From NCBI RefSeq assembly GCF_029891575.1, contig NZ_JARZHF010000009.1, forward strand, positions 124,001 through 188,000: a stretch of DNA of 64,000 nucleotides, given 5' to 3'. The position numbers and the translations under genes are program-made. Positions 43,129 to 51,284 of this stretch are shown here, in pieces. The notes under the pieces were generated by a model. The model saw nothing but the letters and a program-made list of their open reading frames with translations, ran no database searches and was not told where the DNA came from. The stretch is from Salipaludibacillus daqingensis (lineage in GTDB: Bacteria; Bacillota; Bacilli; Bacillales; Salisediminibacteriaceae). Every line of letters begins with the position of its first letter. Within the stretch, counting starts at the first letter, position 1.

Positions 43129-43836
43129 TTAGGTACGGCGGTTTTTTTGCCCAAATATTAGCCAGAGCAAAAGGAAAAAAGCAAGCGCTGCAAATTCCAT
43201 CCCTAAAATATACCACGGATGCGGTCCTAAAAAGTCTAACAAACTTCCACCAGAAGGCTTTCGCATAATAAACCAGTAGTTGCCTCCGACTAGAACATTG
43301 ATGAAGTAAATTAACGGTAGTAAGATATTTAGAAACAACATCGTTCTCATCACACTCGTAAGTGTGAATGAAAAGCCACGACACCACAAAAAGTAAAAAG
43401 CAACCCAAATTACCATCATATGTGTGTAGAAAAAATGCCAAAATACAAAATGCGGAAACCCAAAACTTAAAACCGGTGTAATCATTGCCTGCAATGCACC
43501 ACCTATTCCTGCTAAAAAGACAATTTCAAACACCAGTTTACTTCTAGTAAAAAGGAGTACAATGACAAAAATGATACTAAAATTACTTAATTGAAGAGGT
43601 AAAGCATGGCTAGCATCCCACTTATCTGTCACAACCATCCAAAGTTGATAACTTACTTCGAACAAAATCAAGGTGATAGCCAACAGCCATTCCAACCAGC
43701 GCGTTTCTCCTCCCCTCAATTTTTTCCGAGACAAATACAAGGCCATGATCCCTCCAAGGAGGATAGCGACTACAATAGCATGCTCTATGGAATACATCTT
43801 AAATGGGACTTCTGCCGCTACTTCACCAAACCACAC
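43129..43836 (-). CDS. ywaF: YwaF / TIGR02206 membrane protein
   Basis: A 235-residue membrane protein with seven predicted helices. LPLQLSNFSIIFVIVLLF, GGALQAMITP, FWHFFYTHMMVIWVAFYFL and GGNYWFIMRKPSGGSLLDF are characteristic of the TIGR02206/YwaF family. No function established. GTG start with AAGGGAAG upstream. It lies 36 bp downstream of the amidohydrolase gene on the same strand, so co-transcription is likely. Confidence 0.85.
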   Translation of the reverse strand: MWFGEVAAEVPFKMYSIEHAIVVAILLGGIMALYLSRKKLRGGETRWLEWLLAITLILFEVSYQLWMVVTDKWDASHALPLQLSNFSIIFVIVLLFTRSKLVFEIVFLAGIGGALQAMITPVLSFGFPHFVFWHFFYTHMMVIWVAFYFLWCRGFSFTLTSVMRTMLFLNILLPLIYFINVLVGGNYWFIMRKPSGGSLLDFLGPHPWYILGMEFAALAFFLLLWLIFGQKNRRT

Positions 43837-43872
43837 TGGTCTTCCCTTCTTTCTTAGTCGTTTTTTATCTTT

Positions 43873-45297
43873 TTATAATTCCCCTCTCTGCATCATGCCA
43901 ATGACTGGAGAGTGACTTTGAAAATCGGCACTTGCTCGATCACTTAAGCTCTCTGCTGCTTTTTGTGCTTCTCTCACTTTTTCTTTTTCATTTAAAGTGT
44001 TGATCTCCCTATCTTTCATAATAAACTTCCCGTCTACCATGACATGTTCCACTTCACTCCCGTTCGCTGAGTAAACCAAATTAGGGACAATGTTCCTTAC
44101 TGGTTTTCTAATAACAGGACTCATCGAAGGCGATTCTAAATCGATAAAGATTATATCTGCTTTTTTTCCAACTTCAATGGAACCAACTTCATGGTCTAAC
44201 CCTACCGCTTTTGCTGACTCAATTGTTGCTAACCTTAACGCTTTCGTTGCAGGAAACGTTGCTGGGTTTTGCGTTTTCACTTTATTTAAGATGGATACAA
44301 ATTTCATTTCATTAAAGAGATTGTTACAATTGTTCCCTGGCGCTTGATCCGATCCTAGTGCTGCCTTTCCACCAGCTTCTAAAAACTCCAATATAGGAGG
44401 AACAATGCCATCAATAATACCAATGCTTCCCGAACAATTAATCATCGATGCACCAGATTGCGCAACAACTGCTGTTTCAGACTTGGTAGCTTCCGTTAAA
44501 TGAACGGCTAATAAACGATCGTTTAAAAATCCATTTTCTTCTAAAAAGGGGATCGAACGTTTCCTATATCGCATATTCATCTGATGAATTTCTCTGTCGC
44601 CTTGGCATACGTGCATATGTAGTTTTGTATCATACTTCTCTGCTTGATGCTGAACTTCCTTCAATAATTCAAGGCTCATCATATCCGGTCCATGGGGACC
44701 AAATAACACGGTCACTTTTCCATTATTTTCTCCATCCCAATTTTTCATCAAATCAATATTATTTTGAAGCTTCTTCTCTCCTATCGTTGATTCAAACGGA
44801 TAAAGCTCACCTCTAGGTAAATCCCCAATATCTTTCGGGATTTCATTGATCATTTCAGCTAGCCTAGCCCTTGCACCTATTTCGACATAATTGTTCACTA
44901 GCGTCGTCATATTAGCATCATAATCACAAAAAGTTGTCGTCCCTGCTTTGACCCCCTCCATAATGTTTAGCATCGAACCTTTTCTCTGATCATCATCTTT
45001 CACATGTTTCATAAATGGCCAAAGTCCTTCTTCCATCCAATTCCCCATGTCTTGAGCCACGCCACGTAAGATCGCTAAACCCGAGTGAATATGAGCATCA
45101 ATGAATCCTGGCATCACTAATTTCCCTTTAGATTCGTGGATTTCTTCAGCCTGGCATCCTTTCATTACTTCTTCCGTTTTACCTACTTGTACAATACGAT
45201 TCCCTTTAATGGCAACCGCTCCATCTTCTATCATACCAACTCCTGATCCACTCATTGTCATAACATGTGCATGTCTTATTATTAAATCAACTTTCAT
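43873..45297 (-). CDS. Metal-dependent amidohydrolase (deaminase/chlorohydrolase group)
   Basis: A 474-residue cytoplasmic enzyme with a composite TIM-barrel. Expected metal ligands are in GFIDAHIHSGLAILRG (HxH), LHMHVCQGDRE, LLAVHLTEAT and AALGSDQAPGNN (Asp). The C-terminal VGSIEVGKKADIIFIDLESP closes the beta-sandwich. The layout matches the ATZ/TRZ-SAH-deaminase group, which includes 5-methylthioadenosine/SAH and guanine deaminases. The exact substrate is unresolved. AGGAGG precedes the ATG. Confidence 0.82.
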   Translation of the reverse strand: MKVDLIIRHAHVMTMSGSGVGMIEDGAVAIKGNRIVQVGKTEEVMKGCQAEEIHESKGKLVMPGFIDAHIHSGLAILRGVAQDMGNWMEEGLWPFMKHVKDDDQRKGSMLNIMEGVKAGTTTFCDYDANMTTLVNNYVEIGARARLAEMINEIPKDIGDLPRGELYPFESTIGEKKLQNNIDLMKNWDGENNGKVTVLFGPHGPDMMSLELLKEVQHQAEKYDTKLHMHVCQGDREIHQMNMRYRKRSIPFLEENGFLNDRLLAVHLTEATKSETAVVAQSGASMINCSGSIGIIDGIVPPILEFLEAGGKAALGSDQAPGNNCNNLFNEMKFVSILNKVKTQNPATFPATKALRLATIESAKAVGLDHEVGSIEVGKKADIIFIDLESPSMSPVIRKPVRNIVPNLVYSANGSEVEHVMVDGKFIMKDREINTLNEKEKVREAQKAAESLSDRASADFQSHSPVIGMMQRGEL

Positions 45298-45433
45298 CTG
45301 ATTCCTCCTTTTCAGAACAAAACGAAGAAGTTTTCCCTTTTTTTAAGAAAAAATCCTGTTTTTCCCTTTTGTTTCAAGTATAATAGACAGTTGAAATAAA
45401 GAAAACTATTTTCAGATTTATAGGGGGATCAAT

Positions 45434-46477
45434 ATGAAACGGAACATTTTTCTTTTCGGTAGCTTCTCATTCGCTTTTTTGCTATCTGCCTGCGCTGTCG
45501 AAGATACGGAGCAAATCGTCGAAAATGCAGTAGCCGCTCAGGAAGATTTGGAGAGTTACTATGCTGAAGTCACTAGTTCCTTTGTTTTTGACGGAGAAGA
45601 AGAAACGATGAATTACAAAGAGTGGATTATCAAACCTGATCACTACAGAACAGAAATGGATGATGGGCATATTTTTGTTTCAGATGGAGAGCAGTCTTGG
45701 TCTTATGACGAAGAAAACAATACGGTGATGGTAAATGAGAACATCAGTGAAGAATTGCCTGATGAAACACCAGATGAATCAGATATGATTCGTCAAATGT
45801 TAACAGAGATGCTGAACTCAAATGAGGTTATTGCGGAAGGAAAAGAAACAATTGCTGACCGCTCTACTTTTCATCTTTCTCTAACTCCAATAGAGGATAA
45901 GGAAGATTCTATTTATAGCAACAACTATGAAATCTGGATTGACGAAGAAACATATTTACCTTTGAAAATGATATGGGAAGATGATGACTTCCGTTCTGAA
46001 ACGATTTATCACCACATCGAATACAATATCGATATAGATATGGAAAAGTTTACTTTTGATATACCAGAAGACGCAGAGATTCAATCAATGGACAATTATA
46101 TGCCTGAAAGCCTTACGCTTGACGAATTAGATGAAGCTACTGATTTTGACTTACCTGACTTTGATGGCATTCCGGAAAGTTATCAATTCCAAGATGCTAT
46201 GCAGTTCGACAATGTCAATGAAAGCATGATTGAGTTTATCGATAACTCAGGGAACTACTTGATGCTTTCGTTATTCAAAGAAGGAGACAGTCATCCTATA
46301 GAGAATGATGATTCTGAGGAAGACGTGGAGATAGGACGCTATGAAGGATCATATTCATACATGTATGATATGCAGTTTCTTCGCTGGGATACAGGTCAAT
46401 TCACTATAGAATTGATAGCTTCAGATGATGAACTGTCTCAAGACGAATTAATTGAAATTGCAGAAGGAATAAGATAA
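45434..46477 (+). CDS. Very acidic LolA-like lipoprotein
   Basis: A 347-residue lipoprotein with lipobox LSACA (Cys20). The mature part has an unclosed beta-barrel pattern like LolA/outer-membrane-lipoprotein-carrier folds in Firmicutes (YYAEVTSSFVFDGEEETMNY; WIIKPDHYRTEMDDGHIFVS; YEIWIDEETYLPLKMIWEDD) and a second domain resembling the DUF4367 region of sigma-factor regulators (about 240-345). Asp and Glu are in large excess, suiting an exposed protein in alkaline or saline medium. Function unknown. TATAAT lies ~50 bp upstream and AGGGGG before the ATG. Confidence 0.7.
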   Translation: MKRNIFLFGSFSFAFLLSACAVEDTEQIVENAVAAQEDLESYYAEVTSSFVFDGEEETMNYKEWIIKPDHYRTEMDDGHIFVSDGEQSWSYDEENNTVMVNENISEELPDETPDESDMIRQMLTEMLNSNEVIAEGKETIADRSTFHLSLTPIEDKEDSIYSNNYEIWIDEETYLPLKMIWEDDDFRSETIYHHIEYNIDIDMEKFTFDIPEDAEIQSMDNYMPESLTLDELDEATDFDLPDFDGIPESYQFQDAMQFDNVNESMIEFIDNSGNYLMLSLFKEGDSHPIENDDSEEDVEIGRYEGSYSYMYDMQFLRWDTGQFTIELIASDDELSQDELIEIAEGIR

Positions 46478-46502
46478 TTAATAAATAATGACAATTATTT
46501 TA

Positions 46503-46528
46503 AGCTGACTAGAGTCGGCTTTTTTCTT
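46503..46528 (+). terminator. Terminator after the LolA-like lipoprotein gene
   Basis: AAGCTGACT/AGTCGGCTT stem with minimal loop and a T run. Confidence 0.8.
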
Positions 46529-46544
46529 TTATATAATGATTATT

Positions 46545-46727
46545 TTATTGACACGCCATCATTTTAATCGAACAATCTGGGTACTTCCCTTTCATGTCTT
46601 CATAAAAATATATTTTGCTTTCTTCTGAAGAAAAATTAATCTCCATTATATCTTCTTCAACCTCACCTGAAGATACTGTCCTCACATTGCCTAACTGGTC
46701 CAATACAATCACCTTAAATTTTTTCAT
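46545..46727 (-). CDS. Unknown 60-residue protein
   Basis: AGGAGG lies 8 bp before the ATG, which makes translation likely. Strand-rich, no membrane segment: KKFKVIVLDQLGNVRTV, then EINFSSEESKIYFYED and a Cys-containing end. I do not recognise the family. It is convergent with the lipoprotein gene. Confidence 0.55.
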   Translation of the reverse strand: MKKFKVIVLDQLGNVRTVSSGEVEEDIMEINFSSEESKIYFYEDMKGKYPDCSIKMMACQ

Positions 46728-46895
46728 ATAAATAACCTCCTCTTGTAAATATTTATTTATATTTGTTATACCCGGTTTATATAAACTTAATCATCGTAAA
46801 AGTATGATATGTTTTGGTAATTTTTTTTGATCTTTTTATCCTTTCCCTAATGTCGTACTATGAGGCATTGGTTCTAAAACATCCCATAAAAACTA

Positions 46896-46925
46896 AAAAA
46901 CAGCCTAACGATATCGGCTGTTTTT
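46896..46925 (-). terminator. Terminator after the DUF2294 gene
   Basis: A 10-bp stem AAAAACAGCC/GGCTGTTTTT; works on the minus strand and could also act on the plus strand. Confidence 0.85.
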
Positions 46926-46929
46926 GTCT

Positions 46930-47631
46930 TTATTCTTTTTTAGCCCCAGTAACAAAAATAAAATAACCAATGTCCTCTGAAAAATCCCACTCTACAAACG
47001 TATCAAGAATTTTTCGATCGATAATTTTTTCTAACCGTTGTTGATCAACTATCGCTTTTTCCATTGGACGTTTTGTAATTTTCAACTCTTTCACAAAGTC
47101 ATTTTTAATCAGTTCTTGCTCAATGGTAACTAAGATTCCAGTTCTTTTTGTAAGTATTGTTCGTTCATTTAGCCAAAATACTTCTGTTTTTTCAGGCATC
47201 TTTTGCCCTTTTTGACTAGCTCTATTAATTTCTTCATAGAACTTTTCTTCCTCCACTTTAGATAATCCTGAATCACCTAATGTTGGCTGGACATCTTTAA
47301 TCCAACCAAATACGATACCAGTACGGTTATCTAGATTCCAATCGTAATGAAGTTTTCCTATGTCAATGCCAGCAATGACTTTTAATTCTTTTTGTATTTC
47401 AGGTATCAACTCTTGCATCAAGACATCCCGAGTTTCTTCTAATCGTTTACGTTCTCCTTTATCTAGCAACACACGTTCCATTGGCGCTAAAAAATCGCGT
47501 AAGTAAACCGTAATATATGGATTATTTATCGTAACGTAAACAGAAGTTGGCCCTTTTCCAAATTTTTCTCTTAGCAAACGTCCCATATAGCTTGATATTT
47601 GCGAGTAAATGTTCGACTCATTATTTTTCAT
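46930..47631 (-). CDS. Tandem DUF2294 (MpsC-like) protein
   Basis: 233 residues containing two copies of DUF2294. The first (about 5-110) has ISSYMGRLLREKFGKGPTSV, then GKLHYDWNLDNRTGIVFGWI; the second (about 115-230) has ERTILTKRTGILVTIEQELI and FVEWDFSEDIGYFIFVTG. Pfam links DUF2294 to the MpsC component of a cation-translocating membrane-potential system, but stand-alone soluble copies like this one have no proven role. I place the start at ATG 47631 with GTGGGA upstream; a TTG four codons earlier touches its possible ribosome binding site. Confidence 0.75.
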   Translation of the reverse strand: MKNNESNIYSQISSYMGRLLREKFGKGPTSVYVTINNPYITVYLRDFLAPMERVLLDKGERKRLEETRDVLMQELIPEIQKELKVIAGIDIGKLHYDWNLDNRTGIVFGWIKDVQPTLGDSGLSKVEEEKFYEEINRASQKGQKMPEKTEVFWLNERTILTKRTGILVTIEQELIKNDFVKELKITKRPMEKAIVDQQRLEKIIDRKILDTFVEWDFSEDIGYFIFVTGAKKE

Positions 47632-47762
47632 ATATTCCCACAACCTTAGTAAATTAATATTAGAATCCCTAAAAATACATAAATATCGTGTGTTGGTTGT
47701 CTATGTCTATAATTATACTCAAATCTGCTAATAAATCATAGGTGCATTCTTCATGGTGGAAC

Positions 47763-47963
47763 TTAAATTCCTTGCGGTTTCGCTGCCAAAATATTACAGA
47801 ATTCGCACTCCTCATAATTCCCCTCTATTTTTAACCTTTCAATATAGGTTAAATCGATAGTGAATTCCCTTTTATCTACATGTGTATCATTAAAACGGCA
47901 CTTATCGTTTGCATACGTTGTGCGATGAATAGATTTTTTTTCATGATCAACTAAGTATTTCAT
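47763..47963 (-). CDS. Unknown 66-residue Cys-containing protein
   Basis: AAAGGGG lies 6-8 bp before the ATG. The soluble protein has KSIHRTTYANDKCRFND near the N-terminus and ECEFCNILAA near the end; the CxxC with an earlier Cys/His set could bind zinc. It is reminiscent of short unnamed proteins in Bacillaceae, but I cannot assign it. A terminator-like hairpin stands in its leader, 30 bp upstream, suggesting attenuation or an independent upstream transcript. Confidence 0.55.
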   Translation of the reverse strand: MKYLVDHEKKSIHRTTYANDKCRFNDTHVDKREFTIDLTYIERLKIEGNYEECEFCNILAAKPQGI

Positions 47964-47989
47964 CTCATTCCCCTTTCAAAACTAAAAAC

Positions 47990-48075
47990 AAAAAAGCCGA
48001 AAAGGATACACACACCTTGCGCGTAAATCCTTTTCGGCTTATGCACGGCTCTTTTGTCCGAGTCATTCCCACCTA
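47990..48075 (-). promoter_or_regulatory. Leader with intrinsic terminator upstream of the 66-residue gene
   Basis: On the minus strand a perfect 14-bp stem (48027-48040 with 47994-48007) encloses a 19-nt loop and ends in a T run, in the leader of the small gene. Before it, ACTCGGAC...GAGCCG can form a short hairpin whose TCGG could alternatively pair with CCGA of the terminator stem, an arrangement seen in attenuators. No known riboswitch class recognised. Confidence 0.45.
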
Positions 48076-48277
48076 TTAATAAATGATGTTTATATTTTGA
48101 TAATTAATTTGTATGATTTCTCTATTATTCTCAGAAACACTATCGTTTTCCAAGCATAGTCAATGCTACAGGATAATTTAAATAAATTCAACCCCCCCCC
48201 TCTACTTAAAACACTTCGTATAGTATGATAAAATGACACGCAAACAATGTCATCACTTCATAAAGGAGATATTTATT

Positions 48278-48685
48278 ATGATTAAAGGACTTGCTCACAT
48301 TGCATTAACAGTAAGTGATATGGAATCATCTCTTCGGTTTTATCGGGATATTCTTGGTCTAAAACATGTTTTTGACGTTAAAGATAAAGAAGGAAATCCT
48401 TGGATTGAGTATATTCAAGTTGGCCCTCAGCAATTTATTGAACTTTTTCACGGGGGTGAAAACGACCATGAACCATTAGAAAAAGAGATCGGTGTTCACC
48501 ACCTTTGTATTCGTGTTGACGACATCGATGGTATAGCGGATCATTTAAAATCACATGGTATCACTCTTGAAGTACCTCCCAAACGTGGTATTGGTCAAAA
48601 TTATCAATGCTGGGTGAGAGACCCTGATGGAAATCGAATCGAATTCCTTTATCCTGACGATGATTCTCCTCATATGGCCGAGTAA
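48278..48685 (+). CDS. VOC/glyoxalase-family protein
   Basis: A 135-residue cytoplasmic protein with two beta-alpha-beta-beta-beta modules: LAHIALTVSDMESSLRFYRD at the start and IGVHHLCIRVDDIDGIADHL mid-protein. The likely metal ligands are the His in each (HIALTV, HHLCIR) and the Glu in FIELFHGG and IEFLYPDD, as in glyoxalase I and methylmalonyl-CoA epimerase. The substrate is open. ATG at 48278, 9 bp after AAAGGAG; the upstream in-frame ATG at 48233 has none. A run of nine C (48192-48200) lies just before the promoter. Confidence 0.82.
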   Translation: MIKGLAHIALTVSDMESSLRFYRDILGLKHVFDVKDKEGNPWIEYIQVGPQQFIELFHGGENDHEPLEKEIGVHHLCIRVDDIDGIADHLKSHGITLEVPPKRGIGQNYQCWVRDPDGNRIEFLYPDDDSPHMAE

Positions 48686-48752
48686 GATCTACTACGAGAA
48701 GCATGAAAGATAATTCCAATAGTAAGACAAAGCGAACAGATGAATTCTTCCG

Positions 48753-49676
48753 CTAGAAAGGCTCCCATTTAATCAATCGAGCTTTTTCATACCGCTCATT
48801 TACGTTGTTCCAATTTATAATTTTCCAAAATTCATCAACGTATGATTTCCGGTCATTTTTATATTGTAAATAGTAAGCATGCTCCCAAACATCAAGGCCT
48901 AGTAATGGAATCATATCTTGCTGACTTAGTAGGTGATGGAATTCAGCTTGAAGAATCTCTAATCTCCTTGGTCTTGGTGCCCAAACTAACAAAGCCCAAC
49001 CTACTCCCTGCACTTTATTAGCAGCTTCGCTAAAGTGTCGTTTAAACGCTGCAAAACTTCCAAAATCCTTATCCATTTGTTTTCTTAATTTCCCGGAAGG
49101 TTCTCCGCCACCTTCCGGACTCATATTGCTCCAAAACATCGTGTGCAAGTAATGTCCTGCGCCATGAAAGGCTGCTTCTCTCTCCCAATGCCGAATAAGA
49201 TCAAAATTAGTGCTTTCTCTCGCTTGTTTCATTTCTAATTCCGCTCGATTCAAACCATCGACGTAACTTTGATGATGTTCTTGATGGTGTAACCGCATAA
49301 TTTCTTCTTTAATCACTGGTTCTAATGCATCATATCCGTATGGTAGTGGAGGTAATTTATGTTTACCAGGAGCGATAGAAGACGAATTCCCCATGATTGT
49401 TTCTTTTCGATCACCACTGGCGACATGATTCCGCCAATTTTCATACGCTCGGTAAACTCGATCAACCTGCTCTTCAAAAGCCCTCTCCAAATTATCATCC
49501 TGTTTATCTTCTAAAAGTTTTCCCCTTAATACTTTTAAATTTTCTAATTCATTAAACAGCTCATTATTATCTATTGAAGTACTTTCGCTCGATCGAACTT
49601 GCATATTATCTTCCATTTTTGTCATCCATTCATCTACTTCACCTACGTAAGCATGCCAATCCTTACTTGTATCCAT
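48753..49676 (-). CDS. sodF: Fe/Mn superoxide dismutase with N-terminal extension (SodF-like)
   Basis: A 307-residue protein. The C-terminal ~200 residues are a full Fe/Mn-SOD domain: LPPLPYGYDALEP, HHQEHHQSYVDGLN, HYLHTMFWSNMSP and DVWEHAYYLQYKNDR, which supply three His and one Asp for the metal. An N-terminal ~100-residue helical extension is unusual for SodA (about 200 aa) but matches the longer SodF form of bacilli. ATG 49676 is 7 bp after AGGAGTG. It has no signal peptide, so it is cytoplasmic. Confidence 0.9.
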   Translation of the reverse strand: MDTSKDWHAYVGEVDEWMTKMEDNMQVRSSESTSIDNNELFNELENLKVLRGKLLEDKQDDNLERAFEEQVDRVYRAYENWRNHVASGDRKETIMGNSSSIAPGKHKLPPLPYGYDALEPVIKEEIMRLHHQEHHQSYVDGLNRAELEMKQARESTNFDLIRHWEREAAFHGAGHYLHTMFWSNMSPEGGGEPSGKLRKQMDKDFGSFAAFKRHFSEAANKVQGVGWALLVWAPRPRRLEILQAEFHHLLSQQDMIPLLGLDVWEHAYYLQYKNDRKSYVDEFWKIINWNNVNERYEKARLIKWEPF

Positions 49677-49784
49677 ATTTTCACTCCTATACATGATTTA
49701 CAGTATTTTTCACATAATTGAGTCTCCTTGTTTTTCAAGATCATCCTATGTATTAATTTAAAATGGGTGCTTGTTGTTACTGAC

Positions 49785-49820
49785 ACAAAAAAAGACTGAA
49801 GCTTTATTCAGCTTCAATCT
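49785..49820 (-). terminator. Terminator after the 67-residue gene
   Basis: A 10-bp stem with one mismatch and seven Ts on the minus strand; it overlaps the stop codon of the gene it serves. Confidence 0.75.
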
Positions 49821-50017
49821 TTTCTATCTGTGGAAGATCGATCTTTTGATTTCGGTTTATTTTTTTGTTTTTGTTCTTCTTCTTCATACTTCACATCTTC
49901 AAGTGGAATCTCGTCTACCGGCATCACCGATTGATCTCTTTCCATTTGTTTTTCTCTATCTTTTTTAAATGTGTTTTCTTTCCTACTAGATTCAGTTGTC
50001 CTTTCACGTCTATTCAT
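49814..50017 (-). CDS. Unknown 67-residue, highly charged protein
   Basis: AGGAGG is 9 bp before the ATG. The composition is almost entirely Arg, Lys, Glu, Asp, Ser and Gln (RRERTTESSRKEN; VKYEEEEQKQKNK), so it is probably disordered. No family recognised. Such short hydrophilic proteins are frequent in spore formers. Monocistronic. Confidence 0.55.
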   Translation of the reverse strand: MNRRERTTESSRKENTFKKDREKQMERDQSVMPVDEIPLEDVKYEEEEQKQKNKPKSKDRSSTDRKD

Positions 50018-50090
50018 AAGTGAAATTCCTCCTGTACTTTCAATTCAAAACTGTATTTGATTTGTCTAAGATTTGTTAACGTTTTATCGT

Positions 50091-50159
50091 TTATAGTAAA
50101 GTTAATAAAAAGCTTATAACGACGATAGCACCAATTACCATAAGTATTGTTCGAACCAT
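50091..50159 (-). CDS. Possible 22-residue single-span membrane peptide
   Basis: AAGGAGATGAG precedes an ATG opening MVRTILMVIGAIVV...LLTLL, one transmembrane helix with a positive N-terminal residue. The frame ends with TAA at 50091-50093. Tiny membrane peptides of this type are common in bacilli and easily missed. I know of no named relative. Confidence 0.45.
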   Translation of the reverse strand: MVRTILMVIGAIVVISFLLTLL

Positions 50160-50343
50160 TAATTCTCATCTCCTTAATCTAACGTGATACTTGGATGATT
50201 CCCACTGACAGAAAAAAATAAACGGATAACTAAAATCCTATACTTTAGTCTCATTGCTTCACTTAAATTAATGGAACGATTCCTGCATTACGTATCTCCT
50301 ATATAATAATAAAAAATGAACAACTAGAGGGAGGCATCTCATT

Positions 50344-51189
50344 ATGATTAAAAAACAAACAATCGCTCTTGTCACAGGAGCTAATTCTGGTATGGGGAAA
50401 GCCACAGCATTTGCATTGGCTAATCAAGACTCCCAAGTTATCATGTTATGCAGAAACGAGGTCAAAGGAAAACAAGCTCAAGAAGAAATCGTTAATAAAA
50501 CCGGAAATACGAAAGTTGATCTTCTACTCTGTGACTTTGCTGATCTCACTGATGTTCGACGATTCGCTTCCCATTTCAATAAAACTTACGGTCAGTTAAA
50601 TGTATTAGTTAACAATGCTGCGATTATTTCTACGAAACGACAAGAATCAAAACAGGGGTATGAGCTTCAATTTGCCGTCAATCATCTAGCACCATTTTTG
50701 CTCACAAATCTCTTGATGGACAAATTGATTGGAGGTGCTCCAGCAAGAATCGTTAATGTGTCCTCAGGAGCGTATAAATTTGGGCGTCTCCACTTTGACG
50801 ACCTGCAATCTGAAAAGAAATATCGGACTTTTAAAGCATATGCACAAACCAAGTTAGCAAATATCTTATTTACTTATGAATTATCTCGTCGTTTCCAAGA
50901 AAGGCATGTAACAGCTAATTGCTTGCACCCTGGTGCTGTATCCACTAATTTAGGAATCGATCGAGACACAGGATTTGGTAAAACCATCGTCAAACTCTTA
51001 AAACCTTTTTTTAAAACACCTGAAGAAGGTTCACAAACAGCCGTTTATTTAGCCACTTCCGCAGAGATCGAAGACGTTACGGGTAAGTACTTTGAAAACA
51101 AAAAAGAAGTGAAAACAAAAGATATCACTCATAACGAAAAGCTTTCATCCCGTTTATGGAGCGTTAGTGAAGAATTAGTAGGACTTTGA
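50344..51189 (+). CDS. Short-chain dehydrogenase/reductase
   Basis: A 281-residue SDR. Cofactor motif TGANSGMGKA (~10-19), NNAAI (~91), and catalytic YAQTK with an upstream Ser in VNVSSGAYK. The retinol-dehydrogenase-like layout (ELQFAVNHLAPFLLTNLL; CLHPGAVSTNLG) is common in Bacillus enzymes with unknown substrate. GAGGGAGG precedes the ATG. Confidence 0.88.
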   Translation: MIKKQTIALVTGANSGMGKATAFALANQDSQVIMLCRNEVKGKQAQEEIVNKTGNTKVDLLLCDFADLTDVRRFASHFNKTYGQLNVLVNNAAIISTKRQESKQGYELQFAVNHLAPFLLTNLLMDKLIGGAPARIVNVSSGAYKFGRLHFDDLQSEKKYRTFKAYAQTKLANILFTYELSRRFQERHVTANCLHPGAVSTNLGIDRDTGFGKTIVKLLKPFFKTPEEGSQTAVYLATSAEIEDVTGKYFENKKEVKTKDITHNEKLSSRLWSVSEELVGL

Positions 51190-51227
51190 ACAAATTACCA
51201 TCTTACGAAAGAAGAGCCAATATTAAA

Positions 51228-51274
51228 AAACAAGGACTTACCAATCAGCATTGCGAAAGGTCAAGTCCTTGTTT
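51228..51274. terminator. Bidirectional terminator
   Basis: A perfect 12-bp stem AAACAAGGACTT/AAGTCCTTGTTT with a 23-nt loop between convergent genes. Confidence 0.85.
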
Positions 51275-51284
51275 CATATTTATA

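Noticed and set aside
47990-48080. T-box, PreQ1, SAM or hammerhead element
   Set aside because: The required conserved motifs are absent; only the hairpins are real.
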